From an uncultured Clostridia bacterium (GTDB taxonomy: Bacteria; Bacillota; Clostridia; Oscillospirales; Acutalibacteraceae): 37,526 bases of DNA. Position 1 is the first letter of the stretch, and each line of letters begins with the position of its first letter. A program made the translations under genes and the position numbers. Location of the stretch: NCBI GenBank assembly GCA_937907605.1, contig CALCYI010000011.1, positions 1 through 37,526 on the forward strand, read 5' to 3'. The notes below the pieces were generated by a model that was given only the letters and a program-made list of their open reading frames with translations, made no database searches and was not told the origin of the DNA. Below are positions 34,823 to 37,526 of this stretch, in pieces.

Positions 34823-34852
34823 GAAAACGCAGGAATTTTGGAGGATAACTTA

Positions 34853-35968
34853 ATGAAAAAACCAATAAAATTCTTTGCCGCTATATTTATTACATTATTA
34901 TTCTCTCTCTCGGCATTCACTATGAACGCCTATGCGGAGGAGAATACGCTCGGCTTAGAGGAACCGTACCTTTACTGTGAATTCTTTAATGAGGATGATG
35001 AGAAGGTTGACGGTAATACTCTTCCCTCGGGCGAATATACGGTTAACGTAATGCTTGACGGTATCAGCAGTATTTCGGTTTTCCAGTATACTGCGGAATA
35101 TGATACAAGCGTTGTTACCGCACTTTCTACCACGGTTCAGATTACTCAGGATTATCCTGATTTGAGCCTTGGCGGAACTAAGACCACCGATTTAGGAAAC
35201 GGCAATAGCCGGTTCGTGCTTGCTCTTGCATCAACCGATGATGCCTGCACTGCCCTTGATCAAGGTGGCGCGGTAACGGTTGCGAGCATGACGGTAACCG
35301 TTGACTGCGGTGAAAACGTAATTGACTTCATTAATTGTTTCCGTTTCGTAACCGACCCGGATTTAACCTTTATCGAAGCCGATTACAACGACGGTATCGA
35401 GGATGCTTACGTGCTTGATACCGCCCAAACAACAACGTATAACACATACCCAATGTTTGCTGACGAATCACCGGCTGAAAATGAGCTGGAACCGGATATC
35501 ACCGTGAGCGGCACAGTGGTCATTGCCAACACCGTTACCGGCGGCGGCAGCAGCTACGGTGCACGCGGCGTATACTTCAAGGTTGACGGCGAATACCTGA
35601 CTGATGATCAGGATAACAGAATTGCAACGTCAGAAGAGGCAGGTCACTACGGTGAATTCACCATCACTCTGCCGGCAGGCACGACATCGTTCCAGGTAGT
35701 TCCCGGACTGTCCGAGAAGATGGCAAGAACGGTAACCGTTAACGTAGACGATTCTTACGAAGGCGCTGTGATCCCCGTACATTATGCGGATTACAACAAC
35801 GACGGTAAGTGTAACGGTGTTGACTACTCCTTGTACAGAGCATATCTCAAGAATTATAATTACTACGGTGACTATAATATTGATAACAAGTGCAACGGTG
35901 TTGACACTTCTCTGTACAGGCAATTCATCAACAAGACGCTCAGCTATGATGAGTTGGTATTGGAATAA
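34853..35968 (+). CDS. Secreted cohesin-like protein with dockerin-like C-terminus
   Basis: A 371-residue protein with a signal peptide cut after about residue 28 (NAYA). Residues about 35-190 look like a cohesin-type beta-sandwich: GEYTVNVMLDGISSISVFQY, AEYDTSVV, RFVLALAST and VASMTVTVDC are in the expected order. The beta-sandwich plus dockerin-like module (about 220-365) is nearly identical to that of the preceding gene. Cohesin and dockerin in one chain is an adaptor-scaffoldin layout. The start at 34853 has GGAGG at 34840-34844; an in-frame ATG at 34715 lies inside the hairpin-rich leader and adds no signal peptide. The cohesin call is moderate. Confidence 0.72.
   Translation: MKKPIKFFAAIFITLLFSLSAFTMNAYAEENTLGLEEPYLYCEFFNEDDEKVDGNTLPSGEYTVNVMLDGISSISVFQYTAEYDTSVVTALSTTVQITQDYPDLSLGGTKTTDLGNGNSRFVLALASTDDACTALDQGGAVTVASMTVTVDCGENVIDFINCFRFVTDPDLTFIEADYNDGIEDAYVLDTAQTTTYNTYPMFADESPAENELEPDITVSGTVVIANTVTGGGSSYGARGVYFKVDGEYLTDDQDNRIATSEEAGHYGEFTITLPAGTTSFQVVPGLSEKMARTVTVNVDDSYEGAVIPVHYADYNNDGKCNGVDYSLYRAYLKNYNYYGDYNIDNKCNGVDTSLYRQFINKTLSYDELVLE
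35573..35913 (+). repeat. 341-bp exact duplicate, copy B
   Basis: Partner of 34183-34523, offset 1390 bases. Divergence resumes at once on both sides. Perfect identity including third codon positions indicates very recent duplication or gene conversion. Confidence 0.95.
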
Positions 35969-35993
35969 CATTAATGTATGTGAATATTAAGAC

Positions 35994-36010
35994 AAAATTG
36001 ATACAATTTT
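35994..36010 (+). promoter_or_regulatory. Small hairpin abutting the ribosome-binding site of the last gene
   Basis: AAAATTG (35994-36000), loop ATA and CAATTTT (36004-36010) stop directly before GGAGG (36011-36015). It is AT-rich and weak; it could modestly affect translation or RNA stability. Confidence 0.35.
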
Positions 36011-36023
36011 GGAGGAAATTTGA

Positions 36024-37526
36024 ATGAAAAAATCATTAAAAAGAGCGATAGCCTGTCTGCTTGCCGTTTTGATGGTTGCGTTCTCCATGCCGTTCAGCGC
36101 TTTTGCTGCAGCATCGGATAACTTGACTCCCGACATCAGACTGCAGTTCTATCCTCTGCATCTTGATGGGGAAGATTACTTCAACTATGAAGGCGACGAA
36201 GGTTCAGGTCCGTTAGTAACGCCTCTTTACGACGTACCGCTTGACTACAATCTGTCAACCGGTAAATTAACCCTTACCGTGGCTAAGTCGACGGCGTTCG
36301 GAAACGCTGTTGATGCTGACTATCAGTACGGCGCAGGCGACTACTTCCTTATGACCGTCATTCTGAAGGACGTTCCTTCTATTAAGGCGTTTGGTGCACA
36401 GCTGAAGGTACCGGCAGGCATACAGCCCGTTGCTATTTACGGCGATCTTACCGACGCTACCTTTGACGCTGATGTTGCGGAAGAACAAGAATTCGATCCC
36501 TACGCTGCTGCCGGTGAGGCGATTGAAGCCGGTAGTGCTGACACTTTCTATGAATTAGAGGCTGCTTCCACGTCTGTTATTGAAGACGGCGTTATGACTC
36601 TTGAAGCAACAAGTGCTGAAGACTATGCCGAAATTACTGATATCAAAGCTACCAAAAAGAAGAAGTACACAAATCCCAATACGGGTGCTGTGGTTGCAAA
36701 CGGTCAGGTAGCTTATGCCGCAGGAGAAACAGCGATTATCGCTACTTTTGCTTTCCAGATCACCAGCGACAACTACGGCGCATGGTCGATCAACAATCCT
36801 TCCGGCGACGGTACGTACTTCTGTGCCGATACGGAAGATACCGATGAAACTCTTATCTACTCCTACGGTACGTATACAAATGCTTGTACCAGAAACAACA
36901 AGATGACCTTCTTCGGTACTAACGTAAATACTGCTCCTGCTGAGCATACTCATACTCTTACTCATGTTGCTGCTGTTGCCGCTACTTGCGCCGCTGCAGG
37001 TAACATTGAATACTGGGTATGCGATCAGGGCGCTGACGCTTGCGGCAAGTACTTCTCTGACGCAAACGGCACGACCGAAATTACTCAGGCTGAAACAGTT
37101 GTAGCTATTGACCCGACAGCTCATAACTATGGCGACTGGGCAGTAACAACTGCTGCTGTTACTGCAACCTGTACGACAGCCGGTGCAACTGCTGTTGAAA
37201 CCAGAGTTTGTGCTAATGACGCAACTCATACAGAGACCAGAGGCGGCGAAACTGTTGCAGCTCTCGGCCACAACTACGAAAGTGTTGTAACTGCTCCGAC
37301 ATGTACAGAACAGGGTTACACAACCTACACCTGCTCACGCTGCGGCGACAGCTATGTTGCTAATTACGTAGACGCTCTTGGTCATACCGCTGCTGCTGCT
37401 GTACAGGAGAACGTAGTTGCTGCTACATGTACAGCTGACGGTTCATATGACGAGGTTGTATACTGCTCAGTATGCGGCGCTGAACTCAGCAGAGAGGCTA
37501 AGACTATTACAGCACTTGGTCACGAC
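36024..37526 (+). CDS. Secreted CxxC-repeat protein (3' end outside window)
   Basis: An open frame of 501 codons that reaches the last base of the window with no stop. Signal peptide about 1-28 (cut after SAFA). Residues about 35-300 form a beta-rich region whose stretch DYFLMTVILKDVPSIKAFGA suggests a cohesin-like or related sandwich fold. From about residue 308 there are cysteine repeats of the same type as in the gene at 31186 (TCTEQGYTTYTCSRCGDSY, ALGH spacers), at least four units. GGAGG lies eight bases before the ATG. By analogy with its neighbours a dockerin-like end could follow beyond the window. Confidence 0.8.
   Translation, partial: MKKSLKRAIACLLAVLMVAFSMPFSAFAAASDNLTPDIRLQFYPLHLDGEDYFNYEGDEGSGPLVTPLYDVPLDYNLSTGKLTLTVAKSTAFGNAVDADYQYGAGDYFLMTVILKDVPSIKAFGAQLKVPAGIQPVAIYGDLTDATFDADVAEEQEFDPYAAAGEAIEAGSADTFYELEAASTSVIEDGVMTLEATSAEDYAEITDIKATKKKKYTNPNTGAVVANGQVAYAAGETAIIATFAFQITSDNYGAWSINNPSGDGTYFCADTEDTDETLIYSYGTYTNACTRNNKMTFFGTNVNTAPAEHTHTLTHVAAVAATCAAAGNIEYWVCDQGADACGKYFSDANGTTEITQAETVVAIDPTAHNYGDWAVTTAAVTATCTTAGATAVETRVCANDATHTETRGGETVAALGHNYESVVTAPTCTEQGYTTYTCSRCGDSYVANYVDALGHTAAAAVQENVVAATCTADGSYDEVVYCSVCGAELSREAKTITALGHD

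Noticed and set aside
34715..34852. N-terminal extension of the cohesin-like protein from the ATG at 34715
   Set aside because: It would bury the signal peptide, lies in the hairpin-rich leader and lacks a ribosome-binding site; 34853 has GGAGG at good spacing.
36555..37271. 238-codon minus-strand frame near the right edge
   Set aside because: It is antisense to the well-supported secreted protein at 36024, which has a signal peptide and ribosome-binding site.

Overview
This window looks like a chromosomal segment of a low-GC gut-type Clostridia bacterium, probably near Ruminococcaceae/Oscillospiraceae. The placement rests on gene content (zinc-finger Clp ATPase, ECF transporter, ruvCAB, dockerin-like and CxxC-repeat secreted proteins) and is not a species call. 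Every gene I can support is on the + strand.

Layout. (1) 1-12767 is housekeeping in one tightly packed run: ruvC-ruvA-ruvB (Holliday-junction processing), glmM (cell-wall precursor), a SAM methyltransferase, ecfA1-ecfA2-ecfT (energising module of vitamin/metal ECF importers), truA, a DUF5711-like membrane protein, a CvpA-like protein, pgsA and a ClpE-like AAA+ unfoldase. (2) 12776-13551 is a tRNA operon, Gly(TCC)-Arg(TCT)-His(GTG)-Gln(TTG)-Lys(TTT), with a strong promoter buried in a perfect 11-bp inverted repeat. Two copies of an 87-nt structured repeat follow tRNA-Gln and tRNA-Lys. (3) 13664-24958 is a Wzx/Wzy-type surface-polysaccharide operon with its own promoter: chain-length regulator, tyrosine kinase, initiating sugar-phosphate transferase, three GT4 glycosyltransferases, Wzy, Wzx, a nucleotide-sugar 4,6-dehydratase and a LicD-type phosphotransferase. 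(4) 25009-37526 encodes cell-surface and secreted proteins: a 1653-residue phosphodiester-glycosidase protein with six aromatic-rich C-terminal repeats, a lipoprotein, an Lgt-like membrane protein, a large beta-rich secreted protein ending in a dockerin-like module, a cohesin-like protein with an almost identical dockerin-like module, and a third secreted protein that runs off the window.

How it fits together. Region 3 would build and export an anionic, possibly phosphocholine- or phosphoglycerol-decorated polysaccharide. Region 4 would supply proteins that bind, trim or organise that surface. The cohesin-like and dockerin-like pieces hint at a small non-covalent surface assembly.

The least ordinary signal is the tRNA-linked repeat. 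Its two copies differ at only 8 of 87 positions. Four of those changes form two compensatory base-pair swaps, three lie in hairpin loops and one is in a linker. Each copy ends in a duplicate of the 3' end of the tRNA just upstream. I do not recognise it as a named RNA family.
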